This document shows positions 1 through 44,336 of a stretch of DNA of 64,000 nt, piece by piece. Made by a program: the position numbers and the translations under genes. A model generated the notes under the pieces. It saw only the letters and a program-made list of their open reading frames with translations, searched no databases and had not been told where the DNA came from. The stretch is from Patella vulgata (lineage: Eukaryota; Mollusca; Gastropoda; Patellidae). The stretch's first letter is position 1; each line of letters begins with the position of its first letter. Location: assembly GCF_932274485.2 (NCBI RefSeq), contig NC_065882.2, positions 9,903,390 through 9,967,389 of the forward strand, read 5' to 3'.

Positions 1-1577
1 GAGGTCTGGATTATCGAATAGAGTGACCTGGTTCGAATATCGAAGTAGGCCGAGAGAAAAATTGGTATTTTTCAAAACTGGAGATTCTCTGTCAAGTCAA
101 GTGTTGTCTATTCGTTGAGAAGGGGCGAAAATCTGCATCCACCAATGTTCACATTGGTGAGCATGTAAGAAAAAATATGTAGTGTTTATTTTATTTCATC
201 TTTCAAAGTTTTTATACAGAGAATGCTCGTGATCAACTCTTTAGTTGGATATCAAGCACTTTATAAACAGATTATTATTATCATTACTTGAATATTAAAA
301 TCAATATTCACTGTGACCACTACAACTCAGTATTGTATCCAAGTGCTTATCTTAGCCTGCAATGGATTTTTATATGGATTCAAGTTTTACATGAACAAGG
401 AACTGCATGTTCCCTGTATACGTTAACTATCAACGTTATTATAGAGAAGCACTATTGTAAATACTGTATCTTTCTGTAGGCAGGTACTGAAGAGTTATCT
501 TTCCATTGATTATGACCAATGCTTATTTGTTATGTATGTACTGATTTCTTTCAATGTGAGATGTTTTTCTTTCTACCTACCTGTCTACCTGTATTTATTT
601 AGTTTGGTTACACAGAAATATGTAAATTGTAGGGAAAGGGGTGATGGGGTGAATGAGAGGTTGTACATGTTTGCTTCAGAATGTAAGGTCCACCATGGAG
701 ACAAATGGTGCGGTTTCAGTGCGGAGTAGTCAGGCTTGCCTGTCTATTGCCTAGCCTCAGGGATTTTCTTGTTTTCTCCTCCTAATAAAGACACCTACAT
801 AAAGTGAATGATTAAAAAAAAAGTGTACCATATGTTTGTTTCAAAAACTGACCTAGCTCATGTTATGCAGATTGCTGCCAAGTAGAGCAACTGAATAGAG
901 TTTACTGTCTCATCAATACAAAACTTCAGTCATTTTGAGACAAGCAGGTGGTAATTTTATTTCTACAGTTATGTGTACAATGTGAGGTTGTGAAATATTT
1001 TCTAGACAGTGGTGTTTCATATGCAGTGTTGTTTCCTAGACAGTGGTGTTTCCATCTAAACCTACACTTAACCTTTTGGACACCTGCGGCCTGTACGACA
1101 TTAGGCTTATATACTAGTCTTCCAGGGTAAAAATGGACCAAAACTTGGCTAAAATACTGAGCAACTGGTATATCGGCCAATTCAGGTACCTGTTCATTAC
1201 TAATTGCCTGAACAGGTACCTACAGGCTGCTAAGTGCTTCAGCCAAGGAGCCTCCAGGACAGTCTTTTGGTTGTTGGGGCCCAAAGGGTTAAATGTTTTC
1301 CAAGCATTGAAGGTTCTCATGCTAATATTTTCATGTGGAGACCACAGTTTTTTGTACCAGCCACAAAACAAGGTACTTCTCCAATTTAACCTTGCTAAGG
1401 TTCAATCTGGCCTGAACCCCCAATATTCTAGTTGAAAGTCCAGCGTCTGGACTGCTTGACTTCTTTTTTTTGGGGGGGGGGGGGGAGGCTTTACACCCAC
1501 TTCCACCTAATGTGATATCACAGAAAAACTGCTTGACTGCTCATGATCCTTTAACAAAGTGAATGAATGAAACTTAC
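1..1577. other. Intron downstream of the last visible exon
   Basis: No coding exon was recognised here. It contains the TTAA-flanked element at 1068-1292, a 13-bp inverted repeat inside it, and a homopolymer stretch of T8 followed directly by about 13 G at 1464-1485. Short open frames on both strands show no protein resemblance. Confidence 0.6.
1068..1292. mobile_element. TTAA-flanked MITE, piggyBac-like
   Basis: Flanked by TTAA on both sides. The termini read TTAACCTTTTGG at the left and CCAAAGGGTTAA at the right, an inverted pair of the CCC(T)TTTG type typical of piggyBac ends. Internally there is a perfect 13-bp inverted repeat (AGGTACCTGTTCA at 1184-1196 and its complement at 1209-1221). 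No coding capacity. Confidence 0.6.
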
Positions 1578-34067
<32,490 letters not shown>

Positions 34068-34204
34068 CTGAAACGATAAAAACAAGAACAATATAAAAAT
34101 GTTAGCTTGAATATCCATGTAAAGATAGATTGCCAGGAAATGAAACATATACCCACAGCAGCCCACAAAGGTTATCGCATATTTATTTTTTTTGTAGGTC
34201 ACAG

Positions 34205-34390
34205 GAACATTTACTCAAAATTGTTCGCCTTATTTTAACTGAAATAAAGCCCTTTATAAAACTGTTGTTGTTTTAATGTATCAAATATATCAATATGCAA
34301 AGTTGTGTGTTTCTGGATCAAAGATATTTGTCATAAACAGTGATTAAATGTTGAGTAAATTTAAGTCTGAGAATTTTTGTGAACTTGGGG
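34205..34390. mobile_element. Diverged copy of the 33383 foldback MITE
   Basis: Shares CTCAAAATTGTTCNCCTTAT, GTTGTTTTAATGTAT and CATAAACAGTGATTNAA with 33383-33612; the left terminal arm is mostly missing. Confidence 0.85.
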
Positions 34391-34447
34391 CCTGACCTCA
34401 CTATATAAATAATCTAGCTTACTGGTGAGAGGCCTTTGCATATAATT

Positions 34448-34802
34448 TTAAAGGGGCATTAAGGTAGATTAAAGAGTTGACAGTTTTCGCTATAATAGTT
34501 ATAAAATAGATAACTCAAATAGAATATGCTGAAAATTTCAGTCAAATTGCTCCACTCGGAACCAAGATATTATTTATTAGCTTTTGAATTGTAGGCTAGC
34601 CTTGATCATCATTACTACTAAAGTCGGTACGATAAAAAACAAAGTTTCGATTATCCATTTTTACTTTCAATCATCCTTCAAAAAATGTATTCCAATCCGC
34701 TAAATATCGCAGGCTAGCGATGCAATCGATGTTCAGTATTGTCTGGAAAAGTTAATTTATGTCTAATTAATAATTTAGATAATTTGCATAATGTATGTTT
34801 AA
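34448..34802 (+). mobile_element. TTAA-flanked MITE (family C), full copy
   Basis: TTAA at 34448-34451 and 34799-34802; right end GCATAATGTATGTTTAA; body with GCTATAATAGTT, GCTGAAAATTTCAGTCAAAT and GTCGGTACGATAAAAAACAA. Confidence 0.85.
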
Positions 34803-35932
34803 TATAAATGCATTTTTCTGTCTACAACCATGATGAACTGATTTTAAAATCCATTAAAAAATAAGTATAAACCAATTCTTGTGAAAGAGACGAAGAAATT
34901 GACATCATTATCTTCTTGTTTTATCCAGATATTATTGAAATAAATAATAGCAAAAGCATAAAAAAAAAAATACATGACAAATCACTTTAATCAATAAAAT
35001 TCTCTCTTCGCCACCTTATCTTCTGGCTTCATCCTATTTTTGTAAAATCAAAAACAGCAGGCAACCATAAACCAATATCAAAATAGCTATTAAATCTCTA
35101 ACAAACGTATCAAGACCCGGTATAATTTCAGTAATGTTTCTGGCTCCGCGGTAAGACAAACACCAAACGATGAAGACATGAAAATGGTCTTTTTCAAACC
35201 TAAATAAGGATTTCAACTGATTTGATGCCAGAGTGGGCTCTTAGCTAAGCATTAGCTTTTTCATTCAATCTAGCAAGCCATTAATGATTAGACTTATAAC
35301 CCAATCTAACTATTAGAAAATACCAATTACTATGGTTAGTAGGGGGCTTCTCATATTTATGGAACCATCGTCCTCCAAACCGAATAATTTACTCAAGATT
35401 TTATTGGATAAGGCAGCAATATGGAGAAGGTGATAACCATGCGTTCAATTTAATGCAATGTTAAAAGGACTCTAAGCGTAAACAGTTAATAAAAACATAA
35501 TCGCCACTGATATTTAGAACACAGACAATTTCTATCAAAGTATAAATATTAATCGATCAAACTTTATTCCCCTTTAGGATACAATTCTTCTCCGTTTTTT
35601 CCACGTCATGGACTGAAATAACTAATCTAAAATTCATTTACTTCTCCAAGTATTATTGCCTTCTCAAGTTTCAAATACTGCACAATGGCTCTTATCTTGC
35701 AAAACCTGAAATTATCATTCTTGTCAATAAATATTCTAATTATGGCAGATACATATACACCACTTCAGGAAGTAATGCCATGCTGCCGTTATATCTCAAA
35801 GATCTTGGATCCTTTTGATATGAGCATGTATTGGACCGTAACTTTGTGGCTTATTGGAATCATATAAAATCTAAAATTTAATATTCATTTTGTTTTTGGT
35901 TAAACTTCCGATTTTTGGGTTCAGCTGCGATT
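34803..35932. other. No recognised feature; two small open frames
   Basis: An open frame at 35034-35216 (-) ends in a hydrophobic helix-like run and one at 35685-35867 (+) is also partly hydrophobic. Neither has a recognisable domain, splice context or neighbour, so neither is called. Confidence 0.4.
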
Positions 35933-36189
35933 CTTTAAAGGAGCTAATTGCTAATAATTGAGACCTAGTAACTGACACAAATGGGCTGCAACACAAATAA
36001 TAATGTAATATGAATGTACATGTATATAAACTGTTTATTTTGTCTTAAATATTGGATATCAGAAGCCATCTTTTCCGGTAAGATCACAACATCAATGTTG
36101 ATTTAAATTGACAACAAAAAAAACAAATTTGTGTTTTCAATGACGAAGACTTTGAATGATATTGATTTAGAGACTTAGCTACTTTAAAG
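35933..36189 (-). mobile_element. CTTTAAAG-ended element, internally deleted copy
   Basis: Inverted relative to 31971-32485: CTTTAAAGGAGCTAATTGC at one end, GACTTAGCTACTTTAAAG at the other, with ATCACAACATCAATGTTGAT inside. Confidence 0.82.
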
Positions 36190-36999
36190 TCTGAAAATTC
36201 ACCATATAAGTATGGCGATCTGTCCAATGATTCTGTATACCCATTAATAAATTCAGTAAGTAAAATTGTGTCTTTTTGTTAATGGCTGTTGTCATTAGAA
36301 TGTTTTCTGATCATTAATACACACAACTAATTGGTTTCTGGCAATACTATAGTACTTTAACCACATGAAAATTTCAACAACTGGATAAATATTACCAATT
36401 ACAAAAGTACATATATCATATTTGATTTGGTGTCGGAGAAAGGAAAAGACTAATATCCCAGACCATCAAACAGTTTCCTCTGATCAATGTAACAACCATG
36501 AAATTAAATACAGAACACCAAATTCTATTCTAGAGTCAAGCAAATCCCCAATTGCTTGTGCATCAGTAGACTTATTACCAATGTCCTATTAAGTTCCACA
36601 CTGATCAATTATGGTAAGAACCTGGAACGAAAGCAATGTCTTAAGAAACATCAAATGGGTTTCGTTTTTTGTTTGTTTTTTTTTTTTTACCAAGACAGAT
36701 AACTATTGAGAATAACATCACATGTCTATCGACCCATCCTACTAATAATCAATTACTCTAATAGCCTTACATCACAGCAGCAGATCTCTTTAATTCTGCC
36801 CTCGCAAAAAATCAACCCCAACCTTCGAAAGGATCCTGTTCTATTCAGATCTACTCAACTACGTGTATATTTCCAAATGCAGAAAAAAAATCAATAAAGA
36901 TGAAATATATTCATTACAAATCAAATTCAATCACATATTTTTGTGAACTTGAATAGGAGAAAAAATCAATTTCTGAAATAACAAGTGACTACCATGCAA

Positions 37000-37366
37000 A
37001 ATACATCCACATTTTGCAAGAAATGGATAGACTTTTTGTACAATTAAGGGCCATAATGGTGATGTTATGGTCCGGTCTGATTGTCATGCAATTCAAACTC
37101 ACCCATCATTACCATGTAATGGTGATATAGTTGAACAGGTTTTCAAATCAAATAAAAATTGTGACCTCTAAAGGCTCCATAAGCTAAAAATGCGATTTTT
37201 CATACAATCAGGGTCCATAATCCAGGAAGTTACCATCCAATATGTGCTAATATCGGCAGGAACCGAGATCTTATAAACATTTAAGTTTCATCAAAATCGG
37301 ATAAAAATTGTGACCTCTAGAGGGCGACAATATACGACGACATTTCGATGCAGACGTATAAAAAGT
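37000..37366. repeat. Old dispersed repeat with two similar halves
   Basis: AAAATTGTGACCTCTA occurs twice (about 37157 and 37305), each after a stretch ending in TCAAATC/ATCGGAT, and the segment ends GACAATATACGACGACATTT and GACGTATAAAAAG, which recurs at 16745-16790. Possibly an ancient DNA element; type unknown. Confidence 0.5.
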
Positions 37367-37834
37367 AAATCAAATAAAATCAAAACAACATCCTGACATT
37401 TTGTTCCGTGAAAATAAAATCAATTATCAAGCAGACATCAGTTGTACGCAATTACAGTATCTGCGTGAAAACTTCCTTTTTTTTTTCAAAATTGAAATTT
37501 TAGCACCATTTATAAATATATTAGTTTCTGCTATTTTTGAGATCTAATTTGTTTGTTTCAGATCAAAAAGTGTTTTACAATTTTCATTTTTGATGAGATT
37601 GAAACCTTCAAAATTTGTTTGAATTGTATCGGATTCATATTGCGTAGGTCACTCTGATCTGCTGAAATGCTCTACATCATAATACAAAAGAAAATGTGAC
37701 ATTTCCCTCCCAATCAATTTCTTGTTGTTCACCTGTTTGCAAAATAACAACTGTCAATTTTGGAAGGCTGAAGGCTTGATTTTACATGAAATATTTAACA
37801 TATCTTTTTCCTTCGATGGCATTGATGTATAAAG

Positions 37835-38108
37835 AGAGAGAGAGAAATGGGGTTTAACGTCCACTCGACACAAACTAGGTCATTTCGAGACTAACATATG
37901 GTTTAATTTTATTTCAATAATTCGCTTGCGCATAGGGGTCTTTAGCAGTGGTAGGAAACCGGAGGACCCGAAGAAAACCCATGAGGTTGGACAGGCGACC
38001 CTACTCCTTGTCACGTACAACCGGGGATTCGAAACCGCGCCAGTCGACTCAATGACAGACTTTATGATACAGCGCGCGCACGCTAACCATTCAGCCATCC
38101 AACCCCCC
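37835..38108 (-). mobile_element. SINE A, full-length reference copy
   Basis: 274 bp with a perfect 12-bp target duplication TGATGTATAAAG (37823-37834, 38109-38120). On the minus strand it reads from GGATGGCTGAATGGTTAGCG to GACGTTAAACCCCATTTCTC. Confidence 0.96.
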
Positions 38109-38236
38109 TGATGTATAAAGGCAGCATAGGTATATTGATGTATAAAGGGCAGCATTGATGTACCAGTATATTAAACCATGATGTTTAAACAATGCAAGAC
38201 AAAAACTTGTTGTCAGTTGTTTGTTGACACTGCTGC

Positions 38237-38246
38237 CTGAGAGCGA

Positions 38247-38278
<32 letters not shown>

Positions 38279-38615
38279 TAGATAGAGAGAGAGAGAGAGA
38301 GATAGATAGAGAGAGAGAGACGAGTTTAACATCCACTTGACACAAACTAGGTCATTTCGGGACTAACATACGGTGAATTTTTATTTTAATAATAAGGGAT
38401 CTTTAACATTCACACCAATGTGTTCACGGGACCTTGATTTTTCGTCCCATTCGAACGACCATACATTGTCCTTTGCCGGGCCCTCGGTACTGCACCACTG
38501 ACAAGGAAGAACGAAGTCAGAAAATCCAGATGAACTTTTGCGACCAATGCAGGGATCGAACATGGAACCGCCAGGTTAGGAAGTCAACGTCCTACCTACT
38601 GAGTCACTCTCGCTG
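38237..38615 (-). mobile_element. Chimeric SINE: SINE B head and body with SINE A tail
   Basis: 38237-38398 is a long GA/GATA microsatellite plus the SINE A tail half; 38399-38615 is SINE B from CATTCACACCAATGTG to the tRNA-like head. Both parts point the same way, so on the minus strand a SINE B head runs into a SINE A tail. No target duplication separates them. Confidence 0.8.
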
Positions 38616-38947
38616 AATGATAACAGTACTATAGTTATTACAAACCCCTAATTGGAGCAACAATTCGGAATTAGTCGGTCAGAAGCTAAAAGCTACTTGA
38701 TAGCACTCAGACATATAATTCTGTTTTGTAACTGTTAATTCACAACCATTTTCACATAAATCTCAATTATCATAATTAGGTAGAAAACATGAGAAAAACA
38801 ACTCAAGAGAATCCATTACCCATAGAAAGATTAGGGTCAATCCTTTTATTGACTGGCTAGCTAGTTATTATTATTATTAATTCACTTTCTCAGATCAATT
38901 GTCTATAATCATTAAAGGCTAACTGTCACTTGTGTTTTCATATAAGA

Positions 38948-39220
38948 GACAGAGAGAGAGAGAGAGAAATGGGGTTTAACGTCCACTCGAGACAAACTAG
39001 GTCATTTCGGGACTAACATATGGTTTTAATTTGATTTCAATGATTTGCTTGCGCATAGGGGTCTTTAGCAGTGGGAGGAAACTGGAGGACCCGGAGAAAA
39101 CCCACGAGGTTGGACAGGCGACCCTACTCCTTGTCACTTACAACCGGGGATTCGAAACCACGCCAGTCGACTCCATGATACAGCGCGCGCACGTTAACCA
39201 TTCAGCCATCCAACTCCCCT
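38948..39220 (-). mobile_element. SINE A, full length
   Basis: Perfect 13-bp target duplication TTTTCATATAAGA (38935-38947, 39221-39233). A small deletion in the head (ATGACAGACCTT segment). Confidence 0.95.
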
Positions 39221-39261
39221 TTTTCATATAAGAAAATTTCATCAAGTATTCAATTACTACG

Positions 39262-39382
39262 GTTTATTCCCGCTGGTAAAGACCCCTATGTGCAAGCGAA
39301 TTATTGAAATAAAATTGAACCATGCTAGTCCTGAAATGACTTAGTTTGTGTCAAGTGGACATGAAACCCCATTTCTCTCTCA
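39262..39382 (+). mobile_element. SINE A, 5' truncated
   Basis: Begins at GGTAAAGACCCCTATGTGC and ends GAAACCCCATTTCTCTCTC; flanked by TCAATTACT/TCAATTAGT. Confidence 0.85.
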
Positions 39383-39519
39383 ATTAGTATGTTACTTCAG
39401 ATGATATAATTAATTTTATTTGCAGATCTGTTCATTGACCTTTTCTTTTGTCCCACCCTCAGTTTATGTATTTGTGTATGTATAATTTCACCAGCCCATT
39501 TATACCCCCGTCCTTAATG

Positions 39520-39722
39520 CGCTGCTACGGTGATGGAAAATGGTCCCAGAGCGCCTCAAGATCGTCATTAGCTTGGTAAAAGCGTGAAGGAAACGCCAGA
39601 TATCGTGCTGTGGTCTCCGTGGTCGCCAATGATCGCCGAGTCACAGCGTTTGTTTTGAACATGATCAAAACAAACGCCCAGGTTCTGCGATCTGACCTGG
39701 AAAGCTGCGAGTAGGCGACTTT
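39520..39722. other. GC-rich patch with a 13-bp palindrome
   Basis: Composition is clearly richer in GC than the surroundings. GCGTTTGTTTTGA (39646-39658) and its exact complement (39665-39677) form a hairpin with a 6-base loop. Possibly a MITE interior; ends not found. Confidence 0.5.
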
Positions 39723-40589
39723 TTTCAAGTTTGTAATTTTTGGGAACATTTTCTCGCATTGTATGCCATGTTTTTATTTTTGGTATGAGCATATGACTTC
39801 ATGTTTTTACCAATTGATCAATATATTAGAATAAGAAATAAAATGTAAAGTCTAATAATTATATATTATTAAAATATTTCCCTATATCATCGAAACTTAA
39901 GAGCTGAAAGATCATTTTGAGTAGCCTACATCGCACAATAAGCTCTTGAAAACACTGACCATGATAATTTTGAGTTGTATTAATAACTTAGAAATGAATG
40001 ATCAATAAATATTACCCATGACATATTTCTCACATCGGTTTTAAATCATTTCGTGTGACATTAATGAACACAAAATTCTAATATATTGATGTGAAAGCAA
40101 AACGAATGACAAACTTCACAATTAGCGTCAGCGACCCCTGGAATAACAAAATTAAAGCAAACATTTACAAAGTCGCCTACTACATGTACGACATGCTGAT
40201 CATCAATATTGCTAATAAACAGCCTTGGAATCATTTTCCTGAAGCAGCTAAGAATTCATGTAATTTCTTTTTTATTCTTTTAATATCAAAGTTGAATTAA
40301 AAAAAAACAGTTCTTTGTGTCTGATTCCTTCATTATACATTATTTATCAAATTAATTTCTTTTACACCGCTTCTGTCCATAAAACTATTGTCATGACTTT
40401 GTTCCAGAAAATTCTTTTGACAAATGGACAATACAAAGATATTGAAATATAGACTGAATAACAATGGAACTAAATATATTTTTGCTTATTCTCATCAATT
40501 ATCAACGCAGCATAATCCTCTGTTCACAACAATGTATATACTATTCTGTAACACCAATCATGAGGAGACATGGATTCTATACAAGTGAC

Positions 40590-40597
<8 letters not shown>

Positions 40598-40628
<31 letters not shown>

Positions 40629-40882
40629 GGTTTAACATCCACTCGACACAAACTAGGTCATTTCGGGACTAACATATGGTTTATTTTTATTTCAACAATT
40701 TGCTAGTTCTTAGGGGTCTTTAGCAGTGGGGAACCGGAAAACCCGGAGATAACCCACAAGGTTGGATAGGCAACCCTACTCCTTGTCACGTACAACCGGG
40801 GATTGGAAACCACGTCAGTTGACTCAATGACAGGCCTTATGATACAGTGTGCACTGCCAACCCATCGGCCATCCAACCCCCC
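40598..40882 (-). mobile_element. SINE A, full length with 17-bp target duplication
   Basis: ACAAGTGACAACAGAGA is repeated exactly at 40581-40597 and 40883-40899. Complete element with a (GA)n tail. Confidence 0.96.
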
Positions 40883-41068
40883 ACAAGTGACAACAGAGAT
40901 TGATCGTAGCCATAGTTGACCAATTCTAATTATATTCCCTATCTAATGTTTACATTGATTAATTTCTATACATTACACAATCTTCATGTGTCCTAAACAA
41001 GTATACAAGCTTGCTAGCTTATTTAAGAAGAAGTTTTTTTTTAAATGTAACAAGTCTTTATATCAAAA

Positions 41069-41235
41069 TCTATACTATAATATTTGTGACAGTTGTTTGT
41101 CTATTTGTCTGTTAAGGGTTGGCAGCTACATGTACATTAGGACTGTCCCGAGGCTAAAATTTGCTGTATAGGGGTAGCTTGGACCGGGGAGTAACACAGG
41201 CTAGGTGGCGTTGGCCTACTGCTTCTGGAGTTACA
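41069..41235 (+). mobile_element. Helitron-like element, 3' end degraded
   Basis: Starts TCTATACTATAATATTTGTG and shares the interior of 55893-56083 (GGGGTAGCTTGGACCGGGGA, AGGTGGCGTTGG). The hairpin and CTAG end are not recognisable. Confidence 0.7.
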
Positions 41236-41974
41236 GACTCAACTCGGGCAGCGTTGGGTTATCCACGGTTGGTGCTAAATCATAAGGCCAGGTCAGTGCT
41301 TATGTGGAGACTTGACCTCTCCCCCAAATTCTTAAACCTGACCTACAATGTCACCAACAATCATGTGCCCTAACCTTATTTACATCTCAACAACCTTGCC
41401 AAAAATTGAGCTGGCCTTAACAAATAGATTTAGCCGATTAGATTATTCGCTAGTAGTACATGTATTCAAGAAGGTTTTTTTTAAATATATTAAAATAGTA
41501 CATATATTCCAGAAATAATATATACTACAAGATCAAAGTAGAAGTGGGCCTTTAAAAAATTCCTATTACTTTCACATTTGATTATCTTTTTACAATGAAG
41601 ACCCAACACTTTCAGTTCAGTGTCTTAAGTGATATAATTCTGAATAATTCTAAGATCAAGTATGACCATTATCATACGCTTAACTATATTTACAAGATAC
41701 AGTAAAAGTAGGTGTTTAAAGAATCACTACTACATTCAACTACGAGATATATACCAGTTCTGATTATCAGCTTTTAACAATTGAAACCTAACACTTTCAG
41801 TGCCTAATCTCTTGTAATACCACATAATTTTAATAGGAAATGATCGCGTCTGGAGCATTAATGGCCTGTATCCATGTCAAATATATACACATTCATCTAA
41901 TAGAAGGTCGGTGGTCACATAATATTTTATATCATGATTTCCATCAGAAACACAGCCGACGAAATGGTGAAACA

Positions 41975-42172
41975 GAGAGAGAGAGAGAAATGGGGTTTAA
42001 CGTCCACTCGACACAAACTAGGTCATTTCGTGACTAACATATGGTTTGATTTTATTTCAATAATTCACTTGCGCGTAGGGGTCTTTAGCAGTGGGAGGAA
42101 ACCGGAGGACCCGGAGAAAACCCACGAGGTTGGACAGGCGACCCTACTCCTTGCCACGTACAACCGGGGATT
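41975..42172 (-). mobile_element. SINE A, 5' truncated with target duplication
   Basis: Perfect 13-bp duplication AAATGGTGAAACA (41962-41974, 42173-42185). The copy stops inside the head at ACAACCGGGGATT, so the tRNA promoter region was never inserted. Confidence 0.95.
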
Positions 42173-42716
42173 AAATGGTGAAACAAGCCATAAAGTCATA
42201 ATATGTAGATAGTATTCGTAATTATTCAAGTGTTTATTGGTCTGTTGTGTAATGATCCCAATTGCTCGATAAACATTATAACACTAAAATAAAGATCCAA
42301 TATTTCTCTCAAAGGTACCATAACTATTATTCTAGATAATACATTTATTCATCAGAATTGTAATCTCAACGAAAACCCAAAAGCAAACTGCTTTCAACAT
42401 GCAAGATTTATGTTTTAAACACAAAAACATAATATGGAACACAATTACTATTTTAATTAAAGCAACGTTTCGTTGAGGGTTCTCTCGACGTTTTCAAGCA
42501 AATAAAGTTTTTATTACGTATGTCTAAATGCCGCTCAAAGAAGATTTATGTTATTTTGAAACAAAGCATTTACGTGATCTTTCTCTTCTCGAGGTACATG
42601 TAGCTAATACAGTGGCTCTGTGATTAACTACTTCACTGGCCATGGGTCTCTGGTTCCATATCAGCATTGGCCAAGAAAGTTCCTCATGATTTTCCAACAT
42701 GGTCTTCCCTTGTCAG

Positions 42717-42879
42717 CATGGCTCGCACTGGCTTTCAAGTTTTTTTCCACCAAAATGGATATTTTTTTATATAAAAAAAATGTTTATAATCAAAAAGAAT
42801 TGCCCAAATCGTTATCGCCAAAATTATTGCCACAATCAGATTTCAATTGCCACTCTGGCGACCGACAGCATGAGCCCTG
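42717..42879. mobile_element. Small hAT-type MITE inside SINE B
   Basis: Perfect 8-bp target duplication CTTGTCAG (42709-42716, 42880-42887). Ends CATGGCTCGCACTGGC and ATGAGCCCTG, imperfect inverted repeats of the CAGGGCTC type. Confidence 0.82.
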
Positions 42880-42916
42880 CTTGTCAGTGGGGCAGTATGG
42901 AGGGCTTGTCAAGGAA

Positions 42917-43025
42917 AGAGAGAGAAAAATGGGGTTTTACGTCCACTCGACACAAACTAGGTCATTTCGGGACAAACACATGGTTCAATTTTATTTCAAT
43001 AATTTGCTTGCGCGTAGGGGGCTTC
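42917..43025 (-). mobile_element. SINE A tail inserted in SINE B
   Basis: 109 bp, 5' truncated, with TCAAGGAA repeated at 42909-42916 and 43026-43033. Confidence 0.88.
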
Positions 43026-43502
43026 TCAAGGAACAAAATCAATTCACATGTTGGTATGCACATAAAAGTGTCAAATGTTCCAATTTCCTGGATATCAATA
43101 CACATCTCATGTCATTTTTTAAAATTCAAACCCATGGTAATTAATTACTTTTGACATAATGGGTAATGATTATTAATAATGACTTTTGGTAATAAATTAC
43201 ATTAATCGCAGTTAGACTAATGATTACATTTTGCAATATTACCGCCCCTGGTCGTCTAAATTCAATCAAGGTGGGCGTTTAAGTAAATAATGCATGAATG
43301 ATGAAGACAATCCTAAATCCGATACACATACAGTCTCTAATTTACCAAGAGATAAATGATGCCCATCATTAAGGGCATGACTTAGCCAATTTATTATAAA
43401 ATGAGTTAGAAATCAATCTTGATTGTTTTTGTCTCCCTGTCCGATCGTAAATCTCATGACCATTAACTAACATGTCATGACGAGGACATAACACAACCTG
43501 TC

Positions 43503-43928
43503 GCATCATGAAAACCATTAGTAAGAGTCAAATGAATTGGGGTGTATTTTCTGATAATTCACAAGGTCTATAGGTGTCATGCACAGGACAGTGAATGATC
43601 ATACTTCACTATCAGAGGACATAAATTCATGATATAATATGTATGTGGCATCATGAAAACCAGTAGCAAGAGTCAAAAGATACATGGGGTATTTTCTGAT
43701 AATTCACAAGATCTATAGGTGTCATGCACAAGACAGCCAATGATAATGCTTCACCATCAGAAAACATAATACTACCTATGGCGTCATGAAAACCATTAGG
43801 AAGAATCAAAAGAGACTGTCAAATAAATGGGGTGCATTTTCTTGTAATTCACAAGGCCTATACATATGATTTAATAGTTGTGGCAAGTGTCATGCACAGG
43901 GCAGTGAATGATAATACTTCATCATTTG
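43503..43928. repeat. Three-copy tandem repeat, units about 130-150 bp
   Basis: CATCATGAAAACCATTAG or close variants occur at about 43503, 43650 and 43779; each unit continues with TTTTCTGATAATTCACAAG and GTGTCATGCACAGGACAG. Units are diverged and contain indels. Confidence 0.92.
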
Positions 43929-44136
43929 TTTTTTATTAGCTTAGCCTATTACTGGTAGCCTACTTTTAGAGAATTATATGTAAATGAACAAAAATAATTT
44001 GATTTTACTGGTCAATGTTGTTATCTTCTGAATAGAAAATAATATGTTAAAGTATTCTTCTTATAACATGTACAAGCAATAAATACCAAGAACAATGACA
44101 GTGAAACAACAGTTATCTTATTTTCAAATTAATGTA

Positions 44137-44336
44137 GTTGCTATGGCAACCACCCAAAGTTCTCAATATTTTACTTAAAATTATACAATTCAATAACATT
44201 TGATGATACGTTAGTTGTAAATATGCTAATAACTTTAAAATGTGGTGATCACTTGTTTCGATATGGTAAATGCCATTGAAAATGGTATAAAATAGCATTT
44301 TTGGGATAGGTTTTTCGTTTTGGTTGCTATAGCAAC
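44137..44336. repeat. Segment bounded by two X-box-like palindromes
   Basis: GTTGCTATGGCAAC (44137-44150) and GTTGCTATAGCAAC (44323-44336) frame about 170 bp of AT-rich sequence. A related segment with GTTGCTATGGTAAC (45173-45186) shares further motifs such as AAATGTGGTG and CATTGAAAATGGT, so this may be a repeat rather than regulatory DNA. Confidence 0.6.

Larger units (their letters stand above)
42608..43060 (+). mobile_element. SINE B carrying two later insertions
   Basis: SINE B head (GTGGCTCTGTGATTAACTAC) and body are interrupted first by a hAT MITE (42717-42879) and then by a reversed SINE A (42917-43025); the SINE B body resumes with CACATGTTGGTATGCACATA. Confidence 0.85.

Noticed and set aside
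1114-1371. Open frame on the minus strand (and 1133-1435 on the plus strand)
   Set aside because: It spans a TTAA-flanked MITE and has no domain; overlapping frames on both strands are chance.
35034-35216. 60-codon frame ending in a hydrophobic helix
   Set aside because: Upstream acceptor is poor and the peptide matches nothing I know; AT-rich DNA often yields hydrophobic frames.
35685-35867. 60-codon frame on the plus strand
   Set aside because: No domain, no context, near a transposon; not supportable as a gene.
38091-38345. Open frames rich in SLSLSLS or ERERER
   Set aside because: They are readings of (GA)n or (TC)n simple repeats in SINE tails.
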